From Acrocarpospora pleiomorpha (GTDB lineage Bacteria; Actinomycetota; Actinomycetes; Streptosporangiales; Streptosporangiaceae): a stretch of DNA of 64,000 nucleotides. Shown one piece after another: positions 43,333-51,983 of the stretch. Where the stretch lies: NCBI RefSeq assembly GCF_009687885.1, contig NZ_BLAF01000012.1:124001-188000 (forward strand), written 5' to 3'. A program made the translations under genes and the position numbers. Position 1 is the stretch's first letter, and the number at the start of each line of letters is the position of its first letter. A model generated the notes under the pieces. It was not told the origin of the DNA. It ran no database searches and saw only the letters and a list, made by a program, of their open reading frames with translations.

Positions 43333-43722
43333 TCAGGCCCCCACAGCCTTTCTCCGACGAATCAGTGCAGTCATATCGATCATTCGGCCAGATTCGCCCA
43401 GGGGCGGCATCTGATCTCGGGACTGATGCGGACGATGGTCGTTGTAATGCCGCTCGAATTCGGCGAGCACACAGCGCAGATGCCGCTCACCATAGATCAA
43501 CACATGGTCCAGGCACTCACGCCGTAGCATCCGGGCAAACATCCGCATAACAATTCGCCCGCGGCGCCCGGGCGGAGTCTTGATGATCCGTACGCCGTCG
43601 GCGAGCACCTGGTCGAAGACCTCGGAGAATTTGCCATCGCGATCTCTGATGAGGCAATTGAACCGGCCAGCACGCTCCCCCAGTTCTATCAGTATGTTCC
43701 GGGCCTGCTGCGCGGTCCACAT
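43333..43722 (-). pseudogene. Integrase-core transposase remnant
   Basis: A minus-strand frame reads WTAQQARNILIELGERAGRF, CLIRDRDGKFSEVFDQVLAD, then LRRECLDHVLIYGERHLRCV and RHYNDHRPHQSRDQMPP, the C-terminal half of an rve/IS481-like transposase (catalytic Asp in RDRD, Glu-bearing RREC region). Between them a shifted frame reads RAPRANCYA where this one reads GRRGRIVMR, so two indels are present. The N-terminal half is absent. Not functional. Confidence 0.75.
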
Positions 43723-43842
43723 CCCGCTGCCCGGTCCGGCCGCGGATGAGCGACCTGGCGGCGCGGTCCCGCCACCTCATACCGCAGTGTCGGCACACCA
43801 CAGGCGTACAGCGGGGACCGCGAAGCGGCGCGGAGCCCCGGT

Positions 43843-43899
43843 CGGCCTGATCTGCGTGGCACAGCCCTCCTGCCTGGCAGGAGGGCTGTGGTCAGGCCG
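43843..43899 (-). terminator. Compound hairpin terminator
   Basis: A 15-bp perfect stem (43860-43874 with 43876-43890, arms CACAGCCCTCCTGCC and complement) is nested inside an 8-bp outer stem CGGCCTGA/TCAGGCCG (43843-43850 with 43892-43899). It lies 25 nt past the stop of the cutinase gene and should end the operon 50748-43925. No U-tract follows, as is usual in actinomycetes. Confidence 0.75.
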
Positions 43900-43924
43900 A
43901 GCGGGTGCGGCGGCCACGTGCAGG

Positions 43925-45022
43925 TCACTCGTAGAGCACGGAGTCCAGGAACGTCGCGCCCCGCGCGGTGCCGCCCCTGGTGTACTGCCCATGGGGGCAT
44001 GACGCCACGTCGCGGAGACATTTCTGAAGCGGCTTGAGGTCATAGATTAAGGCTTTACCCTTCTTCGGATCGCAGACGATGTCATCCGGAATGCAGAAAC
44101 CCTGGTACGGAAGGATGTCCTGGTCGTAGGGGCTGAGATCGAGCTGGTAGGCGGAATTGATCTCACCCGCCCGGAAGGCGATACCGGGACCGACCGAATA
44201 CTTGTCCGGCCATTGCGGATCGCCGTACACCTGGACGCCGCGAACAAGTTCGTACACCTCTTCCCAGCCGACCTTCCCGGCCCGCTTGGACAGGTACTCG
44301 TCGATCACCCACGCGCCTTCGGAGTACCCCACGAGACCGAACTTCGTGGTGGAGCAGTAGCGGCGCCATTTCGCGATCTCTCGTTCGAGCCGGGTCACCC
44401 CTACATCTACGGCGGCGGCCATTTTGCGCATCGGCCTCAGCAGCCCGCCACGGCCTTTGAAGAGGTCCAGCGGATCGGTCGTCGGGTATCGCAGCATGAC
44501 CGTTTCCAGAGCCGGTCTGTCGCGCTTCACCGCGAGGTCCCGTACCCGCTTCAAGGTGTCGCGGACGATGCGCGAGTCTCCGTACCCGCTGTCGTTGGGA
44601 CCTTCTCCCATTCCGTGTACGCCTATCACCTTGACAGCGCAGTCCGGTTCGTCCCCGGTCTGTCCCCCGCGCGCCGGTCCCTCGACCGTGAACCAGGCGT
44701 CCGCGCTGCCGCCGTTCCCGATGACCGCCCATATCCTCAGCTGCCCGGCGGGGGCGTTACCAGGGATCGTCAGCTTGATGGTGAACTCGCCTTGCGCGTC
44801 GGCGCGGGCTGTGACCTGTGCACCAGGCGAGGCGTCGGTTCCGATGGGCACCGTCCAGTCGTTCGGCCAGCCCTCACCGGCCACGGTGACCGTGGTGCCG
44901 GGCGGGCCGCTGACGGGGTTGATGGTAATGGTCTCGCCTGCGGCCGCCGCAGGCAGCGGCACGAGGATCGCCAGGAATAATACAAATATGCTTACTAAGA
45001 CATAACGATGTTGATACCACAT
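43925..45022 (-). CDS. Secreted cutinase-like alpha/beta hydrolase
   Basis: From ATG 45022 the 365-residue protein starts with a signal peptide (YVLVSIFVLFLAILVPLPAA, cleavage near AAAAGE). An IPT/TIG-like beta domain follows (INPVSGPPGTTVTVAGEGW). The catalytic domain begins KVIGVHGMGEGPNDSGYGDS and has the nucleophile motif GLVGYSEGAWVIDEY (G-Y-S-E-G), as in cutinase/lipase-type serine esterases. Two Cys pairs may form disulfides near GFCIPDDIVCDP. It lies 53 nt after the WD40 gene and is the last gene before the hairpin, so it is probably co-transcribed with the predicted conflict proteins. Confidence 0.8.
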   Translation of the reverse strand: MWYQHRYVLVSIFVLFLAILVPLPAAAAGETITINPVSGPPGTTVTVAGEGWPNDWTVPIGTDASPGAQVTARADAQGEFTIKLTIPGNAPAGQLRIWAVIGNGGSADAWFTVEGPARGGQTGDEPDCAVKVIGVHGMGEGPNDSGYGDSRIVRDTLKRVRDLAVKRDRPALETVMLRYPTTDPLDLFKGRGGLLRPMRKMAAAVDVGVTRLEREIAKWRRYCSTTKFGLVGYSEGAWVIDEYLSKRAGKVGWEEVYELVRGVQVYGDPQWPDKYSVGPGIAFRAGEINSAYQLDLSPYDQDILPYQGFCIPDDIVCDPKKGKALIYDLKPLQKCLRDVASCPHGQYTRGGTARGATFLDSVLYE

Positions 45023-45075
45023 ATCGGACACCTGCCTTTGAGGTTGGGAAAGAACCGGTGAATCGTGGGCGATGC

Positions 45076-48000
45076 TCAGGGGCACACCTCCCCGAACGGT
45101 TCTCCTGGCACGTACCTGCGCCATTCCTCCCGGGTGAGAGAGCGGCCGGCGATGGCGCAGACGGCCCGGAATGGGTCCTTCGGCATCGCCACGTTCCACA
45201 GCAGGACACGCCCGTCCTCGCCTGCGGAGGCGAGGATCGTGCCGTCCGGGCTGAAGGTGACGTCGGTGAAACCTTTGCCGTGGCCGCGGAGCGGGCCGCC
45301 CAGAGGACGGCGGGTGGCCACATCCCACAGGCGAGCGCTGCCGTCACCGGCTCCGGTGGCGAGGATCGTGCCGTCCGGACTGAACGCCAGCCCCCACAGC
45401 GAGGAGCCCGGTACTCCGATGGGATCGCCAACAGTCTCATGGGTGGCGGGATCCCAGAGTTGGACGGTGCCGTCGTCCTGGGCCGCGGCGAGGACCTCCC
45501 CCTCCGGGCTGAAGTCCACATTATTGATGGCGTAACCGCCCTCCAGCGGATCGCCGACCGGCTGACCGGTGGCGGCATCCCATAACCGGACGGTGATGTC
45601 GACCCCGGCAGTGGCCAGGGTCCGCCCATCCGGGCTGAAGGCCACTGCATTGACGTAGTTCACCGGGCCCCAGTGACCGAGAAGGGGACTGCGGATCGCC
45701 CGACCGGTGGCGGCGTCCCAGAGGCGGGTGGCGCCGTCGTCTCCGGATGAGGCGAGCAGATGACCGTCAGGGCTGAAGGTGACATCGAGCACGGCGCCCA
45801 GGTGCGCCATGATCGGGGGGCCGATCGGCCGTTGCGTGGCCACGTCCCACCGGCGGATGGTCCGGTCGTTGCCCGCGGTGACCAAGGTTCGCCCGTCCGG
45901 GCTGAAGGCCACCGTGTTGATCTGGCCATCGTGCCCGTTCAGCGGGTCCCCGACGGGAAGGCGCGTGGCCGTGTCCCAAAGCCGGGCAGTCCCGTCCCAG
46001 CTCCCGCTGGCCAGTATCGCTCCATCCGGGCTGAACACCACCTCCGCGACAAGGCCGGCGTGCCGACTGAGCGGCTTGCCGGCTGGGCGGAACAGACTGA
46101 GGTCCCACAGCCTGCTGGTGCCGTCGGCGCCCGCTGAGGCGAGGGATCCGCCATGTGGATCGAAGGCCAGCGCGATGACTATCGCGGTGTGTCCCCGCAA
46201 GGGGTTACCCACTGGTTCACCTGTGGCGATGTCCCATAGCTGGATGGACCCGTCGCTGCCGGCGGCCGCGAGCGTCGCGCCGTCCGAACTGAACGCCGCC
46301 TGGGTGAAAGCCGTGGCGGGGCCCTTCAGCACCTTGCCGATGGGACGGCGGGTACGCACTCCCCACACCCGCATGCCGTCATCGCCGACGACGGCCAGCC
46401 GCTTGCCGTCACCGCTGAACTCGACTGTGCGGCCGCCGCTGAGTGGAGCACCCAGGCGCCGGCGGGTGCTGAGGTCCCACAGCTGAACGGACGCGCTCTC
46501 CCCTACTGTGGTCGCCAGCGTCCTGCCGTCACGGCTCAACGCGACCGCCGAGGAGCCCCGGGGAATCGTGAACGGCTTACCGCTGGGACGGCGCGCGGCC
46601 ACATCCCACGTCCGAACGGCGCCATCCCGGCCGGCGGTGACCAGGGTGGCCCCGCCACGATCGAAAGCCACCAACGGCACAGTACTGCTGCCATGGTTGA
46701 GCGGACCGCCGATCGCCGTCAGGCCTGGCACAGTCCACAGCCGGATGGAGCCGCGATCGTCGCTGGTCGCGAGCAGGTCACCACGCGGGCTGAAGGCCAG
46801 CCCGTATGCGGAGAACCGATCGGTATCGGAGCGGCTGCCGATCACGCGACGAGTAGCGGCGTCCCACAGCTGGATAGCGCTTCCTCCGCCGATGGACGCC
46901 AGCGTTGAACCGTCCGGGCTGTAGGCCACCCCGTGGACGATGAGCGGATGCCACTGCAGAACCGTCTCAGCGGCGGTGGCGGTCGCCGCGAGCATGCCAT
47001 AGCGGGCCTCGTCCGTAGGGGCGAATCTCCACGCGGCGGCGGACAGCAGTCCCGAAAGGACAGGATCCCGCTCCAACAGTTCGTCGCTCCGCTGCGAGGT
47101 CTGCCGGGACATGACCTCTTGCTGGTGCGCGCCTACGGCTTGCTGCCGATTCAGTACGGCGAGACCGGCGATGATCAGCACAACTACGAGCGGGGCGACA
47201 GCCCATTGGGCGATTGGCCGGAAATCCGGGCGACGTGCCTTGTTCGCGGCGATCGCCCAGTTCGGAGCCGGAACGATGAGGACGTCCCGGCCAGCCTCGT
47301 TGGCCTTCTGCTCGTCCACGGTGGGCACGATCACACGAGCGTTCCCGCCCACCGCCTCCAGTTTCTGCGCGTACCCTTCGACCGACTGGAGATTGCCCCA
47401 ATCGTCGATCCTCCCGACGACGGCGTTCGTGCCCACCAGCCGGAAAACCGCCGGATTGCGGTAGAACGGCCGATGCCGTCGCCGTAATTCGTCGATCATT
47501 ACGGCGAACGCGGCGCCGAGCGATTCGCCGACGACAGTGCCGATCGGCCCGTCTTCGGCTTCGATGGACCAGATCACCGTCCCGGTGACCGCCTTCCCCG
47601 CCTGTGCCCAAGCGCGAGTCAAGGCCAGCTGGAAGTCCTGGTCGGCGGTGAACAAGGTCATGCGCCTCGGGTCGGGCACCAAGCCCGGCGGCCATGAGGG
47701 AATCAGGGTTCCCGTAAGCCGTGCTTTCAGACCTCGGCTGCCGAGGTTGAACAGCACGTTCAGGCTCGCGCTCGGCCCTTTCCGTGGGGAGAAGCCGGTC
47801 AGGAACCGCAAGGTGACGGCGACGGTCAGGGCGGTGCCCGCGCATCGCCGATCGTCGTTGACGAAGGCGGACAGGGTGGCCAGCTGCCGGCTCAGCCCTT
47901 GATGATCCTCTGGCTCGGCCCAATCGAGGGTCAGCGGTGAGGTGTGCGCGGCCATGCACCACTGAAGGCTCGCCCGCAGGTAGCCGTCGTCCGGATTCTC

Positions 48001-48336
48001 TTCGAGCAGGCTCCGCGCCAGTCCGGCGGCGCTTCGCACCGCGTGCACCGCCGACGAGCTCCCGTCCGTGAACGGCGGGCCAAGCCTCCTGATGAGGTTC
48101 TCATCGGAGATGGGGTAATCGGCGGGCAGCAGTTCGTCGAGGAGGACATGCAGCGGCGTGTTCTCCTGGTGAAGAAGTCGCAGCGCGTGGACGTCGCCGG
48201 CCGCCACCAGTTCTCTGATCAGCCCGGCCAGCGGTTGCGCCGGGCCCACCAGGTCAGCGCAGATTCTCTCGATCTGCCCGGGTGTGACGGGGACATCGCC
48301 GTACAGGAGGCCCCTGGCCGGATCGTCGGTGCTCAA
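45076..48336 (-). CDS. Lon-like peptidase-transmembrane-WD40 repeat protein
   Basis: This 1086-residue protein starts at TTG 48336 (GGAGA upstream), overlapping the previous stop. Residues 1-160 are helical. About residues 245-350 resemble the Lon (S16) proteolytic domain: VTGTVIWSIEAEDGP, GESLGAAFAVMI with Ser272, then GNLQSVEGYAQKLEA with Lys325, matching the Ser-Lys dyad. One membrane helix follows (377-396, WAVAPLVVVLIIAGLAVLN). From about 460 to the end are 14 WD40 repeats, each roughly FSPDGxxLAxxxxDGxxxLWDxAT, enough for two seven-bladed propellers. Topology suggests an internal peptidase and a propeller on the other side of the membrane. No NTPase domain is present. Confidence 0.78.
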   Translation of the reverse strand: MSTDDPARGLLYGDVPVTPGQIERICADLVGPAQPLAGLIRELVAAGDVHALRLLHQENTPLHVLLDELLPADYPISDENLIRRLGPPFTDGSSSAVHAVRSAAGLARSLLEENPDDGYLRASLQWCMAAHTSPLTLDWAEPEDHQGLSRQLATLSAFVNDDRRCAGTALTVAVTLRFLTGFSPRKGPSASLNVLFNLGSRGLKARLTGTLIPSWPPGLVPDPRRMTLFTADQDFQLALTRAWAQAGKAVTGTVIWSIEAEDGPIGTVVGESLGAAFAVMIDELRRRHRPFYRNPAVFRLVGTNAVVGRIDDWGNLQSVEGYAQKLEAVGGNARVIVPTVDEQKANEAGRDVLIVPAPNWAIAANKARRPDFRPIAQWAVAPLVVVLIIAGLAVLNRQQAVGAHQQEVMSRQTSQRSDELLERDPVLSGLLSAAAWRFAPTDEARYGMLAATATAAETVLQWHPLIVHGVAYSPDGSTLASIGGGSAIQLWDAATRRVIGSRSDTDRFSAYGLAFSPRGDLLATSDDRGSIRLWTVPGLTAIGGPLNHGSSTVPLVAFDRGGATLVTAGRDGAVRTWDVAARRPSGKPFTIPRGSSAVALSRDGRTLATTVGESASVQLWDLSTRRRLGAPLSGGRTVEFSGDGKRLAVVGDDGMRVWGVRTRRPIGKVLKGPATAFTQAAFSSDGATLAAAGSDGSIQLWDIATGEPVGNPLRGHTAIVIALAFDPHGGSLASAGADGTSRLWDLSLFRPAGKPLSRHAGLVAEVVFSPDGAILASGSWDGTARLWDTATRLPVGDPLNGHDGQINTVAFSPDGRTLVTAGNDRTIRRWDVATQRPIGPPIMAHLGAVLDVTFSPDGHLLASSGDDGATRLWDAATGRAIRSPLLGHWGPVNYVNAVAFSPDGRTLATAGVDITVRLWDAATGQPVGDPLEGGYAINNVDFSPEGEVLAAAQDDGTVQLWDPATHETVGDPIGVPGSSLWGLAFSPDGTILATGAGDGSARLWDVATRRPLGGPLRGHGKGFTDVTFSPDGTILASAGEDGRVLLWNVAMPKDPFRAVCAIAGRSLTREEWRRYVPGEPFGEVCP

Positions 48337-49637
48337 CGGGGTTCTCCGGTCGCGCGGGCCACCATCGAGCGCAGCACATGACCGGCGGGCATGGCGGCAG
48401 CGAGGTCCTGCCAGGGACGCAAGGCCGTACGTGTCCTGACCGCCAGCAAGGAGCGTTTCATATCGTCTTCGGGAAGGAATCGTGCTTCGGCCGTGCCGAT
48501 CGGCGGTCCCGCCAGCCCCACCTCGTACTCGACCTCGGCGCCGCCTGCGGCCAACGGAATACTGATCGCGCCCGCCAGGCCGCCGGGAACACGCTGCAGG
48601 GGGACAAAGTAGGCACGTTCGCCGTCGCCGCCGTGGACGTCCAGCGGTAAGACCATTACATGATAGGGATCGATCACGGGGGCCGGGTCAGCTGATGCCA
48701 GGCCGGCCTCCACGTCGATCTCCAACCGGCCGGTGTCGGTGACAGTCAGATCGATGACGAACGGGTCTTGGTAGATCCGCCGCGTTTGCCTGCGGATACG
48801 TCGCCGCGTGTCGGCGGCGGCCGGCAATCTGGTAGGCAGGTGCACGGACCCCTCATCCCGGGCCCCGGTCCCGCCCTCCGGGGCGAGGCGTTCGGATGCC
48901 TGCCTGGCCCAATAGGCCAGAAACGGATCCCGTACAGCGAGTTCGTCCATCAGCCCGCACAGGACCTGGCGAGTCGAGAGGGGTACGCGTGGCACTTTCG
49001 CTTCCAGCAGACGCGTGCACAGCGCTGTGCGACCGACCCGGACCGCGAGGTCGTCGCCCGCGCGCAGTCCCGCGCCGATCTGATCGAGAGCCGCGGTGAA
49101 TCGTGATCCGGCGGGGGCGAACCAGTGTCGCAACCGGACATCAGGGCTGGCCATGCCTCCCCGGAGTGCGGCGATCACCTGCTCGGCGAGTTCGGAGACC
49201 AGGTGCCAAGGCAGCGTATGGAAGAGTTCCGGCAGCGGGAGTCCTTCGTCGGCGAGGCGCGACAGGAGCAGATGCCGCAGCGCGAGGTCCTCTCCGCTGA
49301 TCACATCCAGGTCGCCGGCGTCCAGGTCGGCCTCAGGCCAGCGCCCCTCGATCCGGTCGATGATCGCCAAACCGGCCGCGGTGACGGGTATCGGCCGGCT
49401 CGACTCGGTGAGCTCGACCACGGCGTGACCGGTCGACTGGTGGACAAGGCCGAGGGCGCCATAGCCGAGGTCGAGTTCGACACGACGCCGCTGCCAGCCC
49501 TGCGTGAACCACGGCAGATGACGAGCGTCGGCGCGTTCGTCACCGTCGTTGACGTCCCCGAAGGGATCCCACGGTACGATTCCCACCTCGGGTACCCGTA
49601 CGGAGACGACCCAGTTGCTGAGCGGTTTATGCGCCAT
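48333..49637 (-). CDS. Unrecognised 434-residue protein of the nucleotidyltransferase operon
   Basis: The protein begins MAHKPLSNWVVSVRVPEVGI and contains LALRHLLLSRLADEGLPLPE, a helical middle (FTAALDQIGAGLRAGDDLAV) and a beta-rich end (YFVPLQRVPGGLAGAISIPL, EYEVGLAGPPIG). No known motif, signal or membrane helix. It overlaps the upstream nucleotidyltransferase gene by 11 nt and the Lon-WD40 gene by 4 nt, so it is tightly coupled to both. I infer an adaptor or sensor role from position only. Confidence 0.75.
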   Translation of the reverse strand: MAHKPLSNWVVSVRVPEVGIVPWDPFGDVNDGDERADARHLPWFTQGWQRRRVELDLGYGALGLVHQSTGHAVVELTESSRPIPVTAAGLAIIDRIEGRWPEADLDAGDLDVISGEDLALRHLLLSRLADEGLPLPELFHTLPWHLVSELAEQVIAALRGGMASPDVRLRHWFAPAGSRFTAALDQIGAGLRAGDDLAVRVGRTALCTRLLEAKVPRVPLSTRQVLCGLMDELAVRDPFLAYWARQASERLAPEGGTGARDEGSVHLPTRLPAAADTRRRIRRQTRRIYQDPFVIDLTVTDTGRLEIDVEAGLASADPAPVIDPYHVMVLPLDVHGGDGERAYFVPLQRVPGGLAGAISIPLAAGGAEVEYEVGLAGPPIGTAEARFLPEDDMKRSLLAVRTRTALRPWQDLAAAMPAGHVLRSMVARATGEPR

Positions 49638-50748
49638 CGTCGCAGCCGTCGCGCAAGAGGTGGACCAGACGGTCGGCGGCGGACCCGAGCCTTTCCGCGA
49701 CCTTCACAGCTTCGTCCCGGTGCTCTTCCGGAACACAACGCCGCCACATCCGATGCAGCCGCGGCCACCGGTCCTCTGGTATCCGCTCGGCGAGATTGGC
49801 GGGAAGGGAGCCGACCCACGTGGCCATCTCGGTCATATCAGCGTCGGGCCAGCGAATCTTGAACTTCAGGCCACGCAGGATGACCTGGGCCCGCTCCACG
49901 GCGTCGTCGTCGAGGTAAATCGGGACGATTTTCCTGGGCACCGCGCGGATATGTTCGACACCCCGTCGTGACGGGTCGATGATCAGCTGATGGTGAGGAT
50001 CATAGTAAACACCGTTGACGGTCAGGTCACGGGTGACGACATCGTCGATCAGATCTCCGCCCGAGGCGGGAAACCGGAATCCCGTGAGGCTCAACGATTT
50101 GTATTCCAGCAGCCGCGCCGCGTCCACATCGGCAGCGACCGAGAACACTCGTCCGGGCGAAATCCTCCGGACATGATCGCCGAGCCCGGCGAGCGTCAAT
50201 AATTCGTCAGCGGTCTCGTACAATTCTCCGAGTAACATGGTGCCGCAGAAGTCGAGGTCATTGACCGGCTGGCCGGCGTCGGCGATCAGGTCGCGCACGG
50301 CGCCGCCGACGAGCCAGATCGAGTGTCCGTTCTCGACGATCGTGTCGATCAGCGACCGGACGAAGTCGCCGTCCGGTGACCATCGCGGAATCGCCTGGTC
50401 GACGGCGGCGGGGAAGTGGGCCGCGATGTCGGCAGCCGAGGCCAGATCCTCCTTCCGCAGCCGATGCGCGGCGTGCGGGCCATTTCGTTCGACCCGCACG
50501 CCGGTTTCCTCGTCCGTGGCGCTTGGCAGCGTCCGCGGCGGCGGCTGATCGCACTGCTCGTCCCCCGGAAGCAGAAGCCGGTCGTTGCGCCTGCGGAAAG
50601 GTTCCGGCTCCGGCGCGAACCCGAAGCCGAGAACGCGCATTCCATTGACATGATCGCCCTTTGCGAGAGGCCCGTTGCCCGGTCGTTCGTACCGCGCGCG
50701 TAGATCGTTAACCGCGGCGGGCTCCGCTGACGACATCACCATTGACAT
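49627..50748 (-). CDS. CCA-adding-like nucleotidyltransferase
   Basis: This 373-residue protein has a class II tRNA-nucleotidyltransferase/poly(A)-polymerase head from about residue 143: IWLVGGAVRDLIADAG with GGAVRD (148-153), then NDLDFCGTML with the two Asp at 164 and 166, and DVVTRDLTVNGVYYDPHHQL (the RDxTxNA-like motif) followed by LIIDPSRRGVEHIRAVP. The first 110 residues are low-complexity and unlike canonical CCA enzymes, and the usual C-terminal HD/tRNA-binding region is reduced. It heads the operon that ends at the hairpin. It might modify tRNA or another RNA 3' end. Confidence 0.75.
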   Translation of the reverse strand: MSMVMSSAEPAAVNDLRARYERPGNGPLAKGDHVNGMRVLGFGFAPEPEPFRRRNDRLLLPGDEQCDQPPPRTLPSATDEETGVRVERNGPHAAHRLRKEDLASAADIAAHFPAAVDQAIPRWSPDGDFVRSLIDTIVENGHSIWLVGGAVRDLIADAGQPVNDLDFCGTMLLGELYETADELLTLAGLGDHVRRISPGRVFSVAADVDAARLLEYKSLSLTGFRFPASGGDLIDDVVTRDLTVNGVYYDPHHQLIIDPSRRGVEHIRAVPRKIVPIYLDDDAVERAQVILRGLKFKIRWPDADMTEMATWVGSLPANLAERIPEDRWPRLHRMWRRCVPEEHRDEAVKVAERLGSAADRLVHLLRDGCDDGA

Positions 50749-50854
50749 CCCCCATCAACCCAAAAGCACTAATATCCGGCTATTTACAGACAACAGCCTC
50801 ACCAAGGGCCAGTTCTTTCCCGTCACTTTCGGAGGCCGGAGCCTATTCGGCCGG

Positions 50855-50908
50855 TGCGTCGCAGATGTAAGCTAAGCACCGGTTTGTCGCTGATGCGTCG
50901 CATGCGAC
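50855..50908. promoter_or_regulatory. Direct repeats and palindrome before the divergent regulator
   Basis: TGCGTCGCA occurs at 50855-50863 and again at 50894-50902; the second copy is part of the 12-bp palindrome GTCGCATGCGAC (50897-50908). They lie between the nucleotidyltransferase start (50748) and the regulator's AGGAGG. A site for the regulator encoded at 50923 is likely, controlling both directions. Confidence 0.5.
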
Positions 50909-50922
50909 TAGGAGGTGCGGCC

Positions 50923-51858
50923 ATGCCCGACGATCATGTTCTTGACAGCACCAGGGCGGCGGGACGAGTCCTCCGCGACTTACTCCTGAATCGCAGGGAA
51001 TATCGGACACGGTGGCAGCGACACCAGCAAAGAAGACCGTCAGCGAGTGCCATGAGCAGGCAGGCCATCGCTCTGGTGATCGCCAACTACCTGGTGGATT
51101 CGGGGATATTCCCTGAATCGGAGACAAAACTGGACCGCAAGCTGAAGGACCGCGTCGGCCGCGCACTCGACGGCAAAGTCCTGAGCCCGGAAACGCTCAA
51201 CTGGTTCATCGAGGCGTTTCATCTGACGCCAGATGACGAGCAGATGTTACGTGAGGCGCACACCACAAAGAAGGTCGTCACCAATGTTCCGCTGGTGAAC
51301 ACCCTGCGGGTCCGGCAACCACTGCCCATCCCACAGCGGCACCGGACCATCATGCTTTTCGAGCGCCGGATAATCGACGCAACCGGGCGCGCCACCACCC
51401 ATCACTCCGCGCACACGATCGTGGCGTGCGAGGACGGCGTCGACCACTACCCGTGCTTTCTGTCCCCCAGGACATCCGACATCGTCGTCATCCACGGCGG
51501 GCACGTCTCGGCCGGACCCGACCACGGCGCCGATCCACGGATCATAAAGATCACGCTATCCACGTCACTGCGCGAGGGAGACAGCACGTCTTTTGAATAC
51601 CGCAGCGAATTCCACCGCGAGAAAGGCATCGACACGGAATATCGGCGGGTGGTCAACGCGCGGACGCAGAACATCGATATCGTCGTCAAGTTCCATCCGC
51701 GCCGACTGCCGAGCAAAGTTTGGTGGGCCGCCTGGGACGACTACCAGGCCGGAAACGTGGTGGAACAAGAGCCGGTGACACTCGACCTGGAACATCGCGC
51801 GCATCGTTTCCTGCCGTACATGGAAAACGCCGCGGCTGGCTTCCGCTGGGTTTGGTGA
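50923..51858 (+). CDS. Putative DNA-binding regulator divergent from the operon
   Basis: From ATG 50923 (AGGAGG upstream) this 311-residue protein has an N-terminal helical region (RQAIALVIANYLVDSGIFPE, LDRKLKDRVGRALDGKVLSP then ETLNWFIEAFHL) that resembles an XRE-type helix-turn-helix head. Its C-terminal part is beta-rich (TIVACEDGVDHYPCFLSPRT, RAHRFLPYM), probably a sensor or dimerisation domain. It diverges from the nucleotidyltransferase operon with repeats between. No known family is certain. Confidence 0.6.
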   Translation: MPDDHVLDSTRAAGRVLRDLLLNRREYRTRWQRHQQRRPSASAMSRQAIALVIANYLVDSGIFPESETKLDRKLKDRVGRALDGKVLSPETLNWFIEAFHLTPDDEQMLREAHTTKKVVTNVPLVNTLRVRQPLPIPQRHRTIMLFERRIIDATGRATTHHSAHTIVACEDGVDHYPCFLSPRTSDIVVIHGGHVSAGPDHGADPRIIKITLSTSLREGDSTSFEYRSEFHREKGIDTEYRRVVNARTQNIDIVVKFHPRRLPSKVWWAAWDDYQAGNVVEQEPVTLDLEHRAHRFLPYMENAAAGFRWVW

Positions 51859-51983
51859 ACCGCAGGACTGTCGCCGCGGAACCCCTGCTCGACCGCGTCA
51901 CGCCGGAGTGCTCCAGGTCAGCGATCATGCCTCGCCACCGAGGTGTTCCAGGTACTCGGCGAGCCGTGCGCCCGCCGAAAATC
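51859..51983. other. Short stretch with tiny coding scrap
   Basis: On the minus strand GARLAEYLEHLGGEA and a stop at 51925-51927 look like the end of a lost gene. Nothing else is recognisable before the transposase fragment. Confidence 0.25.
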
